From Fusicatenibacter saccharivorans (GTDB taxonomy: Bacteria; Bacillota; Clostridia; Lachnospirales; Lachnospiraceae): DNA of 64,000 nucleotides. The stretch spans positions 124,001-188,000 of the forward strand of contig NZ_JAQEGR010000008.1 in NCBI RefSeq assembly GCF_027667425.1, read 5' to 3'. The position numbers and the translations under genes are program-made. This document shows positions 1-8,616 of the stretch, in pieces; positions within the stretch are counted from its first letter, which is position 1; the number at the start of each line of letters is the position of its first letter. Below the pieces are notes generated by a model. That model was given only the letters and a program-made list of their open reading frames with translations, was not told where the DNA came from and made no database searches.

Positions 1-510
1 GAAAACGTCATGGTTGCTTCTGCGATGGCACTTCATGCAGGCGTGCCGATGGAAACTGTCCGCAAAGTCATTCAGGAGTTTGCAGGGGTAGAGCACCGCA
101 TCGAGTATGTCTGCGAGAAGGACGGCGTGGCATATTACAACGATTCCAAGGGAACGAATCCGGATGCGGCCATCAAAGGCATCCAGGCGATGAACCGCCC
201 GACTCTGCTGATCGGCGGCGGCTACGACAAGCAGTCCACCTACGAAGAGTGGATTCAGGCATTCGATGGAAAGGTACGCTTCCTGGTTTTGATCGGAGAT
301 ACGAAAGAGAAGATCGCAAAAGCGGCAAGAAGCGTCGGATTCAACGACATTATCATGGCAGACAACTTAAAAGAAGCCGTACAGATCTGCCACGACAAGG
401 CAAATGCAGGGGATGCGGTTCTTCTTTCCCCGGCCTGCGCAAGCTGGGATCAGTTTAAGAGCTACGAGCAGCGCGGTGAGCTGTTTAAGGAGTACGTAAG
501 AGCACTGTAA
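1..510 (+). CDS. murD: UDP-N-acetylmuramoylalanine--D-glutamate ligase, 3' part
   Basis: Adds D-glutamate to UDP-MurNAc-L-Ala in the cytoplasmic steps of peptidoglycan synthesis. The open frame enters from the left edge in frame with position 1, and 169 C-terminal residues are present. Family features seen are the HRIE segment followed by VAYYNDSKGTNPDA (substrate and ATP-binding middle domain), IGGGYDK, and the C-terminal LSPACASWDQFKSYEQRG signature. The internal ATG at 10 is not the start. ftsW begins 56 bp downstream in the same direction, as in many Firmicutes wall clusters. Confidence 0.95.
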   Translation, partial: ENVMVASAMALHAGVPMETVRKVIQEFAGVEHRIEYVCEKDGVAYYNDSKGTNPDAAIKGIQAMNRPTLLIGGGYDKQSTYEEWIQAFDGKVRFLVLIGDTKEKIAKAARSVGFNDIIMADNLKEAVQICHDKANAGDAVLLSPACASWDQFKSYEQRGELFKEYVRAL

Positions 511-565
511 AAACGTCATATCAGGAAACTATCCCGCATAAGCTGAAAAAGAGCGAACGGCGGGT

Positions 566-1657
566 GTGGCGCGGATGCGGAAGGAAAAAGAGAAAAAAAT
601 AGATGGGACGCTGCTAGTGACGGTATGGATTCTGCTTGGCCTTGGCCTTGTGATTCTGTACAGCGCCAGCGCGTATAACGGCCGGGTCAGATTCCATGAC
701 CCGGCTTATTATTTCAAGAAGCAGCTCTTTGCAAGTGCGCTCGGTGTGATCGGTATGTATGCGGTTGCAAAAATAGATTACCGGCGGCTGTTTGCACTGG
801 CACCGTGGTTTTATGCGGCTTCCCTTGCGCTCTCGACGGCGGTGCTCTTTTTCGGAAGTGAGTACAACGGCTCGAAGCGGTGGTTAAAGCTTGGCCCCTT
901 ATCGTTCCAGCCCTCGGAATTTGCCAAGATGGCGGTGATTCTCTTCCTGCCCTGGGTGATGGAGCACACGAAAGGCCGGTCCGACAGTCTCTGGTTTATG
1001 ACAAAGGCGGTGCTGTGCACCCTGCCGATTGCAGCGCTTGTCGGAAGCAATAACTTAAGTACGGCGATTATTTTGCTCGGAATCTGTGCATTTCTGATCT
1101 TTATTTCACATCCGGGCTACCTGCCGTTTCTCGGAATCGGAGGCGCCGGCATCGGGTTTATTGCCGTTTTTCTGATGATGGAGAGCTACCGCCTCGAACG
1201 CCTTGCCATCTGGCGCAACCCGGAGGCGTACGAGAAGGGGTTCCAGACCATTCAGGGACTCTATGCGATCGGCAGCGGGAGAATCTTTGGCTGCGGGCTT
1301 GGAAAAGGCCTGCAGAAGCTTGGCTTTGTGCCGGAAGCGCAGAATGATATGATCTTTTCGATTATCTGTGAGGAGGGCGGACTGTTCGGCGCCTGCCTGG
1401 TGATCGCCGTGTTTGCGGTGCTGATCTGGCGCTTGATGGTCATTTCGATCCATGCGCGGGATCTTGGCGGAGCACTGATTGCGGGCGGAATTATGGGGCA
1501 TATTGCGCTTCAGGTGATCCTGAACATCGCGGTTGTGACAAATACGATTCCGAATACCGGCATTACGCTGCCTTTTATCAGTTACGGCGGCACCTCCGTG
1601 CTGTTTCTGCTCGGCGAGATGGGGCTTGCCCTGTCGGTCTCGAGGGACACCGATTAA
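566..1657 (+). CDS. ftsW: FtsW/RodA/SpoVE-family SEDS peptidoglycan polymerase
   Basis: SEDS-family membrane glycosyltransferase that polymerises lipid II, working with a partner penicillin-binding protein at the septum or in the spore cortex. The 363-residue protein is highly hydrophobic with about ten membrane segments. It has the family blocks GSKRWLKLGPLSFQPSEFAK and, near the C-terminus, PNTGITLPFISYGGTS. A charged lysine-rich N-terminus precedes the first membrane helix. The start is a GTG at 566; an in-frame ATG at 575 is the alternative. Placed between murD and murA it could be vegetative FtsW or sporulation SpoVE; sequence alone does not decide this. Confidence 0.92.
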   Translation: MARMRKEKEKKIDGTLLVTVWILLGLGLVILYSASAYNGRVRFHDPAYYFKKQLFASALGVIGMYAVAKIDYRRLFALAPWFYAASLALSTAVLFFGSEYNGSKRWLKLGPLSFQPSEFAKMAVILFLPWVMEHTKGRSDSLWFMTKAVLCTLPIAALVGSNNLSTAIILLGICAFLIFISHPGYLPFLGIGGAGIGFIAVFLMMESYRLERLAIWRNPEAYEKGFQTIQGLYAIGSGRIFGCGLGKGLQKLGFVPEAQNDMIFSIICEEGGLFGACLVIAVFAVLIWRLMVISIHARDLGGALIAGGIMGHIALQVILNIAVVTNTIPNTGITLPFISYGGTSVLFLLGEMGLALSVSRDTD

Positions 1658-1741
1658 AAAGGCGGAAAAGCGCTGCAGAACGGGAACAAAACGGGAGTGT
1701 AATGCATACCGTAAAAAGAGAGGCCGGATGGGAGAGAACAG

Positions 1742-3007
1742 GTGGGAGTATATCAGATTCTCGGCGGAAGGCGGCTTTGCGGAACGGTAACAGTCCAGGG
1801 TTCCAAAAATGCCGTTCTTCCCATGATCGCGGCGGCGGTTCTGACAAAAGAGGAGGTCGTGCTGGAAGGCTGCCCGAAGATTTCCGATGTGGAGGATATG
1901 GCGGAGATTGTAAGAAGCCTTGGCGGAACAGTCTGGTGGGAGAGGAATGCGCTCCACCTGAACTGTGAAAAGATCGAAAAAAGCCGTGTGGAGGGAGCGC
2001 TTTCGAAGAGACTGCGCGCCTCTCTTTTGTTTCTGGGAAGTCTTCTTGCAAGGACAGGGGAGGCATACCTTGCAGGGGCCGGCGGCTGCCGGATCGGAAA
2101 GCGGCCGACGGACCTGCATCAGAGGGCAATGGAGCTTCTGGGAGCCGAGGTCTTCGAGGAGGACGGCACCATTCGGGCAAAGGCAGATCATCCGAAAGGA
2201 GCCGTGCTCTGCTTTCCGAAAAAGAGCGTCGGGGCGACGGAAAATGCGGTTCTTTTTGCTGTCGGAGCGGAAGGTGCAACAAGGCTGGAGCACTGTGCGC
2301 GGGAGCCGGAAGTGGTTCATCTCTGCCGGTTTCTTAAGGCCATGGGAGCGGAGATTACCGGCGAGGGGACGGAGCAGATTACCGTTTACGGAAGGCGAGG
2401 AAAGAGACTGCTGTCCGGCTGCCGGTATCGTGTTCCGGGTGACCGGATCGCGGCAGGGACGTATCTTCTGATGGGCGCGGCGACGCGGGGGCACCTGACG
2501 CTTTCCGGCGCGCCGCTGGACGAAATGGGGGCGGTTCTGTCCCTCTATCAGAAAATAGGTGGACAATATACAAGGAAGAGTGGTACACTGGTAGCAGACA
2601 GCAAAAACGTGCAGCATGCTGTTCCGTACGTGGAGACAGAGGAATATCCCGGTTTTCCGACGGATCTGCAGTCGCTGTATCTGGCGGCAGCGATGACGCT
2701 GGAAGGAAAGAGCTGTATCTGTGAAAATGTATTTGAGGACCGCCTCCGGACGGCAGAGGAGCTGCAGAAAATGGGCGGTACGCTGCAGATCTGCGGAAAA
2801 TGGCTGACGGCCGAAAAAAGCCGTCTGCACGGTGCAGAAGTTGTTTCCCAGGATCTTCGGGGCGGCGCGGCACTCGTATCGGCGGCGCTTGCCGCAGAAG
2901 GATTTTCCACAATCCGGCAGACAGAACTGATTGAGCGGGGGTATGAACGGTTTCCAGAAACGCTCCGGGAACTCGGAGCCAAGATTATCGTAGAAAAAGA
3001 AATATGA
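1742..3007 (+). CDS. murA: UDP-N-acetylglucosamine 1-carboxyvinyltransferase
   Basis: Transfers enolpyruvate from PEP to UDP-GlcNAc, the first committed step of peptidoglycan synthesis, in the cytoplasm. The protein has 421 residues, the usual family length. The substrate-binding K22-N23 pair lies in GSKNAVLP. The active-site loop reads GGCRIGKRPTDLH with Cys116, the residue fosfomycin alkylates in this family, so the enzyme should be fosfomycin-sensitive. GTG 1742 is the chosen start because translation from it opens with the MurA-like strand MGVYQILGG. The stop overlaps the ftsQ start as ATGA, showing translational coupling. Clostridia often have two MurA paralogues and this could be either. 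Confidence 0.93.
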   Translation: MGVYQILGGRRLCGTVTVQGSKNAVLPMIAAAVLTKEEVVLEGCPKISDVEDMAEIVRSLGGTVWWERNALHLNCEKIEKSRVEGALSKRLRASLLFLGSLLARTGEAYLAGAGGCRIGKRPTDLHQRAMELLGAEVFEEDGTIRAKADHPKGAVLCFPKKSVGATENAVLFAVGAEGATRLEHCAREPEVVHLCRFLKAMGAEITGEGTEQITVYGRRGKRLLSGCRYRVPGDRIAAGTYLLMGAATRGHLTLSGAPLDEMGAVLSLYQKIGGQYTRKSGTLVADSKNVQHAVPYVETEEYPGFPTDLQSLYLAAAMTLEGKSCICENVFEDRLRTAEELQKMGGTLQICGKWLTAEKSRLHGAEVVSQDLRGGAALVSAALAAEGFSTIRQTELIERGYERFPETLRELGAKIIVEKEI

Positions 3008-3951
3008 GACAGAAAAAAAACAGAAAAAAGAAGAAAAACAGAAAAATACGGATTCTGACCGGGGTGGTGCTTGGCGTCGGCCTTGCAGGTGCCTTGTTTT
3101 TTAATGTGTTCAAAATCCGCAATATCCAGGTGGCGGGGAACACCCGGTATACAAAAGATGAAATCAAAGAGATGGTCGCGGACGACAAGTGGATGAAAAA
3201 CACGGTGCTTCTTACGACGTTTCATTCGAAGGTTGATATGAGCGATATTCCTTTTATGAACTCCGTGGAGTTTACGTTTGTAAGCTATGACACCATCTGC
3301 ATCCAGGTAAATGAGAAAAAAGTGGTCGGTTATGTCGAGTACGAAGGCCAGAAGGTCTATTTTGACAAGAACGGCATCGTGCTGGAGTGCGTGGACGAGG
3401 AGCAGGAAACACCTGCGGAGGGTGAGCCTTCCGACGGAACCGCCTCCGATGGAACGAGTGCGGATGGATCCCTTACGAGTGAGTCGCTTGCATCCGAAAG
3501 CGTATCATCCGATGGCACAGCATCCGAAAGCAGTACGTCCGACGGTGCGCTCTCGGCGGATACGATTAAAAGTGCACGTGTGACAACGACAGACTTTCAG
3601 CCGACCCTTTCCGATGTTCCGCTTGTAACAGGACTTACGTTTGACTATGTGACCGTGAACAAGCAGCTCCCGGTTGAAAAACCGGCAGTTTTCCGCACCA
3701 TGCTCGCACTTACGAGAATGACGGAGAAATACAATATCACGCCGGACAGTGTGGAATTTAATGAGAACAGCGAAATTATTCTGCATTACTATGATACCGT
3801 GCGGATTCTGCTTGGAACCGATACGGCGTTAGAAGAAAAGATGACGCGCGTAGCAGCAATCCTGCCGAGCCTTTCCGGTCTTTCCGGAGAACTCCATATG
3901 GAGGATTACAAGGACGGCGACAGCAGCTTTGTCTTCTCGAAAGATGTATAA
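3004..3951 (+). CDS. ftsQ: Cell-division protein FtsQ/DivIB with POTRA domain
   Basis: Bitopic divisome protein that recruits FtsL and FtsB (DivIC) and regulates septal wall synthesis outside the membrane. A basic N-terminus (residues 1-17, mostly K and R) is followed by one membrane helix (about 18-36) and a POTRA-like segment starting KIRNIQVAGNTRYTKDEI (about 37-105). Residues about 131-188 form a Ser/Asp/Thr/Glu-rich insert with repeated SDG and SES units that I do not expect in the core fold. A second beta domain follows. It overlaps murA by 4 bp. ftsA is absent between ftsQ and ftsZ; ftsZ follows after 173 bp. Confidence 0.88.
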   Translation: MRQKKNRKKKKNRKIRILTGVVLGVGLAGALFFNVFKIRNIQVAGNTRYTKDEIKEMVADDKWMKNTVLLTTFHSKVDMSDIPFMNSVEFTFVSYDTICIQVNEKKVVGYVEYEGQKVYFDKNGIVLECVDEEQETPAEGEPSDGTASDGTSADGSLTSESLASESVSSDGTASESSTSDGALSADTIKSARVTTTDFQPTLSDVPLVTGLTFDYVTVNKQLPVEKPAVFRTMLALTRMTEKYNITPDSVEFNENSEIILHYYDTVRILLGTDTALEEKMTRVAAILPSLSGLSGELHMEDYKDGDSSFVFSKDV

Positions 3952-4017
3952 GAGGAAAGGAAAGCCGTCAAAAAAACGCAATAATCCTGAATTTTTTATG
4001 AAATACGAAAAAAACAG

Positions 4018-4046
4018 TTGATTATTTTCCGAAGAAATTATATTAT
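4018..4046 (+). promoter_or_regulatory. Predicted sigma-A promoter of ftsZ
   Basis: TTGATT at 4018-4023 and TATTAT at 4041-4046 with a 17-bp spacer, about 80 bp upstream of the ftsZ start. It gives ftsZ its own promoter beside read-through from the murein cluster. Confidence 0.6.
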
Positions 4047-4124
4047 ATCTTTATGTATGACCATCAGAATATCAGACTATTTTGAGATAGACAGCAGTTC
4101 ATAATCAAAAGGAGGAAGTTGAAA

Positions 4125-5318
4125 TTGTTAGAGATCATGACAAATGAGGCAGAATCATCTGCAAAGATTATCGTAATCGGTGTAGGTGGTGCAGGAAATA
4201 ATGCTGTAAATAGAATGGTGGAGGAATCCATCGGCGGCGTTGAATTCGTTGGAATCAACACCGATAAACAGGCGCTGACCCTCTGTAAGGCACCTACCAT
4301 TCTCCAGATCGGCGAGAAGCTGACCAAGGGACTGGGCGCAGGAGCAAAACCTGAGGTTGGAGAGAAAGCAGCCGAGGAGAGCATCGAAGAGCTCAAACAG
4401 ATCATGGAAGGCGCTGATATGGTATTCGTCACCTGCGGTATGGGCGGCGGAACCGGAACAGGTGCAGCACCGGTTGTAGCAGGCGTTGCAAAAGAAATGG
4501 GCATTCTGACTGTCGGCGTTGTAACAAAACCGTTCAAATTCGAGGCAAGAACCCGTATGAGCAATGCGCTGATGGGAATCGAAAAACTCGAGGAAAACGT
4601 AGATACCCTGATCGTGATCCCGAACGACAAACTTCTTGAAATCGTAGACCGCCGGACAACCATGCCGGAGGCATTAAAGAAAGCAGACGAGGTTCTGCAG
4701 CAGGCCGTACAGGGCATCACAGACCTGATCAACCTGCCGGCACTCATCAACCTCGACTTCGCAGATGTTCAGACCGTTATGACCGACAAGGGTATCGCCC
4801 ACATCGGTATCGGCGAGGCAAAGGGCGACGACAAAGCGCTCGAGGCTGTACAGCAGGCTGTTTCCAGTCCGCTGCTTGAGACCACCATCGAGGGTGCAAG
4901 CCACGTTATCATCAACATTTCCGGAGATATCTCCCTTATGGATGCAAACGATGCTGCAAGTTACGTACAGAATCTGGCTGGAGAGGATGCAAACATCATC
5001 TTCGGTGCTATGTATGATGATTCTGTTACCGATACAGCGAAGATCACCGTTATCGCAACAGGCCTCAACGATGCAACGGCGAAACAGGCAAGCGTATCCC
5101 GCAAAGAGCCGGCAGATGCAAGAAAGAGCGCATTTTCCAGCAGCAGCTTCTCTGCACAGGCAGCCGCTCCGGTACACACTGCTCCGAAAGCTTCCGCTCC
5201 GGTACAGCCGCAGCCACAGGTTCAGGTGCAGCCGCAGGTACAGGCTCAGCAGACCATGACAAGCAATGTTCCGAAAAAGGACATCCAGATCCCGGATTTC
5301 TTAAGAAACCGCAGATAA
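4125..5318 (+). CDS. ftsZ: Cell-division GTPase FtsZ
   Basis: Tubulin-like GTPase that polymerises into the cytokinetic Z-ring. The 397-residue protein has the GTP-binding GGAGNNAVNRM block (about 21-31) and the tubulin signature GGGTGTG (107-113). A Gln/Pro/Ala-rich disordered linker follows (about 330-380), then the C-terminal peptide IQIPDFLRNRR that binds membrane tethers and regulators. The start is placed at TTG 4125 because GGAGG at 4111-4115 is 9 bp away and the product then opens MLEI. A TTG at 4119 is too close to that site, and an internal ATG lies at 4137. No ftsA is adjacent, so SepF or another tether is probably encoded elsewhere. Confidence 0.97.
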   Translation: MLEIMTNEAESSAKIIVIGVGGAGNNAVNRMVEESIGGVEFVGINTDKQALTLCKAPTILQIGEKLTKGLGAGAKPEVGEKAAEESIEELKQIMEGADMVFVTCGMGGGTGTGAAPVVAGVAKEMGILTVGVVTKPFKFEARTRMSNALMGIEKLEENVDTLIVIPNDKLLEIVDRRTTMPEALKKADEVLQQAVQGITDLINLPALINLDFADVQTVMTDKGIAHIGIGEAKGDDKALEAVQQAVSSPLLETTIEGASHVIINISGDISLMDANDAASYVQNLAGEDANIIFGAMYDDSVTDTAKITVIATGLNDATAKQASVSRKEPADARKSAFSSSSFSAQAAAPVHTAPKASAPVQPQPQVQVQPQVQAQQTMTSNVPKKDIQIPDFLRNRR

Positions 5319-5350
5319 GCAAAGAATAATAAGCAAATAACGAATTTACC

Positions 5351-5388
5351 TCGACACGCCGCAGACCGAAAATGTTGCGGCGTGTCGA
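5351..5388 (+). terminator. 13-bp perfect hairpin after ftsZ
   Basis: TCGACACGCCGCA (5351-5363) is perfectly complementary to 5376-5388 across a 12-nt loop. Only a short T-rich stretch follows (AGTTTGTTG), so termination may be partial. The right arm overlaps a Spo0A-box match. Confidence 0.6.
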
Positions 5389-5458
5389 AGTTTGTTGATC
5401 AAAAAAGAAGGTCATTCTTCCGAAAACGACAAAAAATTCACCCCCTTCCGTCTATAAT
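5383..5458 (+). promoter_or_regulatory. Predicted Spo0A-controlled promoter of spoIIGA-sigE
   Basis: TGTCGAA at 5383-5389 matches the Spo0A box consensus TGNCGAA exactly. A weaker reverse match (AACGACA, reading TGTCGTT) lies at 5425-5431. A -10 hexamer TATAAT is at 5453-5458 with no good -35. This is the layout known for the B. subtilis spoIIG promoter, where Spo0A~P activates sigma-A RNA polymerase from boxes upstream of the -10. Assignment here is by analogy. Confidence 0.55.
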
Positions 5459-5507
5459 AGGGTCTGTTAGAAATTCAGACCATGCAAAAGGCGCAGGGGG
5501 TGTTTTT

Positions 5508-6371
5508 TTGCACTATGAGATCTTTCTGGATCTTCTCTTTGCAGAGAATCTTCTGCTGAATTATACTATTCTGCGCCTTTCCTCCTTTCTTCTGAAACGA
5601 TCTGCCACGCGAAGAAGGAGTTTTGCGGCAGCCGCGCTCGGCGCCGGTTATGCGGTGCTGTATGCCGTGTTTGCACGGTATCTGCCGGGTGCGCTGCTCG
5701 CCCTGGTCGGAATCGGAATTACAACAGGGATGGTGAAATCTGGCTGCAGAATCACGACAGTACGGGATCTTGTGGTGGGAATGGCAGGCTATATACTGTC
5801 CGGTTTTCTGATCGGCAGTGCATACCGCCTGTTCCGGGAGCTGATGCCGGGAAGGGGAATTTTTCTTTTTCTTCTTTCCGGGAGTGCCGCATATGCGGGA
5901 ACACTCCTCCTGCTGAAGATCCGAAAGGAGATACTCCTGGAACACGCCAGGCAGGTTACGGTACAGCTTGTGCAGAATGGGAAATGGAAAAAAGTAAAAG
6001 GACTGTACGACACGGGCAATACTTTGCGGGATGCCACAACCAAAAAGCCGGTCTCGGTCGTACCGTACACTGTGATACTCGAATTGTTCCCGGACGAAAT
6101 GCGGACAGGGATTGCGGCGCTTGCAAGGCACGAGACGGTGCCGGAGCCGGAACGGCTTCTTGCGCTGCAGCCCCGTTACATACCGTTTCGCGGACTGGAA
6201 GGCCGGGGCTTTCTGCCGGTGATCCGGATCTCGGAAATGATTCTTGTGACAGAACATACAGCCAGGCACATAAGCGGACCGCTGATTGCGCTTGGCGGAG
6301 AAAATAGTTCATCTCCCAGGGGCTATGAAATAATTTTGCATCCAGATCTCATGGAAGGACAGGAGGAATGA
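5508..6371 (+). CDS. spoIIGA: Sporulation sigma-E factor processing peptidase SpoIIGA
   Basis: Membrane-bound aspartic protease that removes the pro-sequence of pro-sigma-E in the mother cell after a signal from the forespore. TTG 5508 is the chosen start: GGGGG at 5496-5500 is 7 bp upstream and the product opens MHYEIFLDLLF, typical of the family. The 287-residue protein has about five membrane helices (roughly 5-140) and a cytoplasmic protease domain with the catalytic motif LYDTGN (Asp168). Its substrate gene sigE follows after 3 bp. The reading frame stays open upstream to a GTG at 5382, but that start has no ribosome site and would lie upstream of the promoter. Confidence 0.88.
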   Translation: MHYEIFLDLLFAENLLLNYTILRLSSFLLKRSATRRRSFAAAALGAGYAVLYAVFARYLPGALLALVGIGITTGMVKSGCRITTVRDLVVGMAGYILSGFLIGSAYRLFRELMPGRGIFLFLLSGSAAYAGTLLLLKIRKEILLEHARQVTVQLVQNGKWKKVKGLYDTGNTLRDATTKKPVSVVPYTVILELFPDEMRTGIAALARHETVPEPERLLALQPRYIPFRGLEGRGFLPVIRISEMILVTEHTARHISGPLIALGGENSSSPRGYEIILHPDLMEGQEE

Positions 6372-6374
6372 AGT

Positions 6375-7112
6375 ATGCTGCAGGCTGCACTGCCAAACGG
6401 ATTCCGGCTTCGTATGCTGCCGCGGTCCGTGCCGGCTGTATTTCGTCAGACAGGGGAAATTTTTTATATCGGGGGCACAGATGTTCTCCCGGCGCCTTTG
6501 GAAGGACAGGAGGAGGCCGATGCGATTGCGGGGCTTTCCGATCCGGAAAACGAGACGGCAAGGAGCGAGCTGATCGAACACAACCTGCGTCTCGTCGTCT
6601 ACATTGCACAGAAATTTGATAATACAGGAGTTGGTGTGGAGGATCTGATTTCGATTGGAACCATCGGCCTCATCAAGGCAATTAACACGTTCAATCCGGA
6701 AAAAAAGATCAAGCTTGCCACGTACGCGTCCCGGTGCATTGAGAACGAGATTCTGATGTATCTGCGGAGAAATAACAAGACACGGATGGAGGTCTCGATC
6801 GATGAGCCGCTCAATGTAGACTGGGATGGAAATGAGCTTCTTTTGTCGGATATCCTCGGAACGGAGGAGGATGTGATCTATCAGGGGCTCGAGCAGGAGG
6901 CGGAACATCGCGTGCTGGGAAGCGCAATCAGCAAGCTCTCTGAGCGGGAGCAGGTGATTGTGAAGCTCCGGTTCGGCATCAATATGCCGGAGGGACGGGA
7001 GAAAACGCAGAAAGAAGTCGCGGATCTTCTCGGGATTTCCCAGTCGTATATCTCGCGGCTGGAAAAACGGATTATGAAGCGGCTGCGAAAAGAGATTGCG
7101 CGGTATGAATAG
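6375..7112 (+). CDS. sigE: RNA polymerase sporulation sigma factor sigma-E (pro-form)
   Basis: Directs early mother-cell gene expression during sporulation. The 245 residues comprise an N-terminal pro-sequence (about 30-40 residues, including FYIGGTDVLPAPL), region 2 (HNLRLVVYIAQKF through the YASRCIENEILMYLRR segment) and region 4 with a helix-turn-helix (TQKEVADLLGISQSYISRLEKR). AGGAGG at 6360-6365 supports ATG 6375 over an out-of-frame ATG at 6368. It lies just after spoIIGA, the peptidase that activates it, the conserved Firmicutes arrangement. sigG, which often follows, is not here. Confidence 0.95.
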   Translation: MLQAALPNGFRLRMLPRSVPAVFRQTGEIFYIGGTDVLPAPLEGQEEADAIAGLSDPENETARSELIEHNLRLVVYIAQKFDNTGVGVEDLISIGTIGLIKAINTFNPEKKIKLATYASRCIENEILMYLRRNNKTRMEVSIDEPLNVDWDGNELLLSDILGTEEDVIYQGLEQEAEHRVLGSAISKLSEREQVIVKLRFGINMPEGREKTQKEVADLLGISQSYISRLEKRIMKRLRKEIARYE

Positions 7113-7125
7113 AGCATAAAAATGC

Positions 7126-7165
7126 CCTGCCCGGAGGAAAAACCATTGTTTTGGTCCCGGGCAGG
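7126..7165. terminator. Hairpin between convergent sigE and alpha-galactosidase
   Basis: CCTGCCCGG (7126-7134) pairs with CCGGGCAGG (7157-7165) over a 22-nt loop. It sits between two converging genes. T-rich sequence is weak on both sides, so efficiency is uncertain. Confidence 0.45.
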
Positions 7166-7200
7166 ACATGATTTGCTGCTTGTTTTAAGAAATGATCGTT

Positions 7201-8505
7201 TTATCGTGTTTCAAAACGGCATACGCTGCAGGCGTGCGGAGCAAGAGAAGCAGAAAAACCGCCGTTTAAAGAAAGTGCTTTACCGCTCCAGAGTTCTTTC
7301 GCCGCAACAGACTCCAGTGGGCAGTCTGCATCGGCAAGTGTGGAAGAAACCGTCTGCGGTGCATCCGAAAGATTAAAAAGTGCAACGTAGGTTGTTCCGG
7401 TTGTGTCATCCTTTGCATACCACACAGCTTCATTGTCTGTACGCGTGATCTGATGCGGACGAACGGACGGAGGCAGCATCGCGAGAATATCCGTGTTCGT
7501 AAGAAGTGCCAGTGTATCGTCATCGAGAAGCGTCATTTCGGCACCGAGCATCAGTGGAGAGCCGAAGAGACACCAGAGTGTCATCATCGTTTTCTGCTCA
7601 TCCGGGGTAAAATACGTATGATGTTCTGTAGCAAAACCTTTTCCGAGTTCGCCAAGCGGCAGCATATCACAGTCCGGATAACAGCCGGCAGAGACGTGGC
7701 TCTGCCAGAGCTCGCAACGCTGGAACATATCCTTTAACTGTGCCCAGTTGTCCCAGAAATCATCGGTGATGCGCCAGAGATTCGCGTGCTTTTCATAGAA
7801 CCATGCTTTCTCTATGAGCGCAGGTCCCGGAGACAGAGAGAGGACGATCGGCCGTCCGCATTTTTGGATGGCATTCGAGAGCATCTCGATCTCATGCGCA
7901 GCTGCAAACGGATTTTTGTGCATGTTGGTATTACAGATATCATCGCATTTAATGTAATCAACACCCCAGGAAGCGTAGAGCTCCAGCAGGGAATCATAGT
8001 AAAGCTGTCCTTCCGGAAGATCGCGTACACCGTACATATCCGGATTCCAGCCGCAGATGACCGTAGGATCGGCAACGTGTTCAGCACCAAGAGAACTGTT
8101 CTTGATCTTTCCGTGATGATGTGCAGCGATTCGCGGAATACCGCGCATGATGTGAATTCCGAATTTCAGCCCCAGACTGTGTACATAGTCGGCAAGTGGT
8201 TTAAAGCCGGAACCGTCTGCAGAAGATGGAAAACGTTCGGGATCCGGCAGCAGACGGGAGTATTCGTCCATTTCCAGTTCAGAGAATGGAATATACTGAT
8301 ACCGGTCGCGCATGGAACCGGCCTTTTTTGCATACCACTGGATATCCACTACAATATACTCCCAGCCATATGCTTTTAAGTGCTTTGCCATATAGTCGGC
8401 ATTTGCCTTTACCGCAGCCTCGTCCACGGTTGTATCATAGTAATCGTAGCTGTTCCAGCCCATCGGTGGGGTTGGTGCACATGTATTTTTGTTTGTCAGA
8501 TGCAT
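7201..8505 (-). CDS. GH27-like alpha-galactosidase
   Basis: Predicted retaining exo-glycosidase that removes alpha-linked galactose (or the related beta-L-arabinopyranose) from oligosaccharides. The 434-residue protein begins with the family block PPMGWNSYD. It has the nucleophile motif VDYIKCDD (Asp188) and an acid/base candidate in WRITDDFWDNW (Asp249). No signal peptide is seen, so it should act in the cytoplasm. The start is the ATG at 8505 with an AAGGAG site upstream; the frame stays open far upstream but that extension is not coding. It is divergent from an AraC regulator that probably controls it. A C-terminal beta-sandwich domain ends ACSVCRFETR. Confidence 0.88.
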   Translation of the reverse strand: MHLTNKNTCAPTPPMGWNSYDYYDTTVDEAAVKANADYMAKHLKAYGWEYIVVDIQWYAKKAGSMRDRYQYIPFSELEMDEYSRLLPDPERFPSSADGSGFKPLADYVHSLGLKFGIHIMRGIPRIAAHHHGKIKNSSLGAEHVADPTVICGWNPDMYGVRDLPEGQLYYDSLLELYASWGVDYIKCDDICNTNMHKNPFAAAHEIEMLSNAIQKCGRPIVLSLSPGPALIEKAWFYEKHANLWRITDDFWDNWAQLKDMFQRCELWQSHVSAGCYPDCDMLPLGELGKGFATEHHTYFTPDEQKTMMTLWCLFGSPLMLGAEMTLLDDDTLALLTNTDILAMLPPSVRPHQITRTDNEAVWYAKDDTTGTTYVALFNLSDAPQTVSSTLADADCPLESVAAKELWSGKALSLNGGFSASLAPHACSVCRFETR

Positions 8506-8533
8506 AAGAAAAAACTCCTTTCTAAAGCAATGC

Positions 8534-8583
8534 TTGTTTTTTTCTGATAAGAAAAGTATAATAAAGGACATAGTGCAAAACAA
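8534..8583. promoter_or_regulatory. Face-to-face overlapping divergent promoters
   Basis: Plus strand: TTGTTT (8534-8539), 17 bp, TATAAT (8557-8562), reading into the AraC gene. Minus strand: TTGTTT (8583-8578), 17 bp, TATACT (8560-8555), reading into the alpha-galactosidase. The two -10 hexamers share AGTATAAT at 8555-8562, so both promoters cannot be occupied at once. Confidence 0.65.
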
Positions 8584-8616
8584 GAAGACAAACCGGATAA
8601 AAGAGGTAATTTTTTG

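Noticed and set aside
1106..2830. A 574-codon open frame on the minus strand opposite ftsW and murA
   Set aside because: It is antisense to two well-supported genes, has no domain resemblance and a residue mix typical of a shadow frame in GC-rich third positions.
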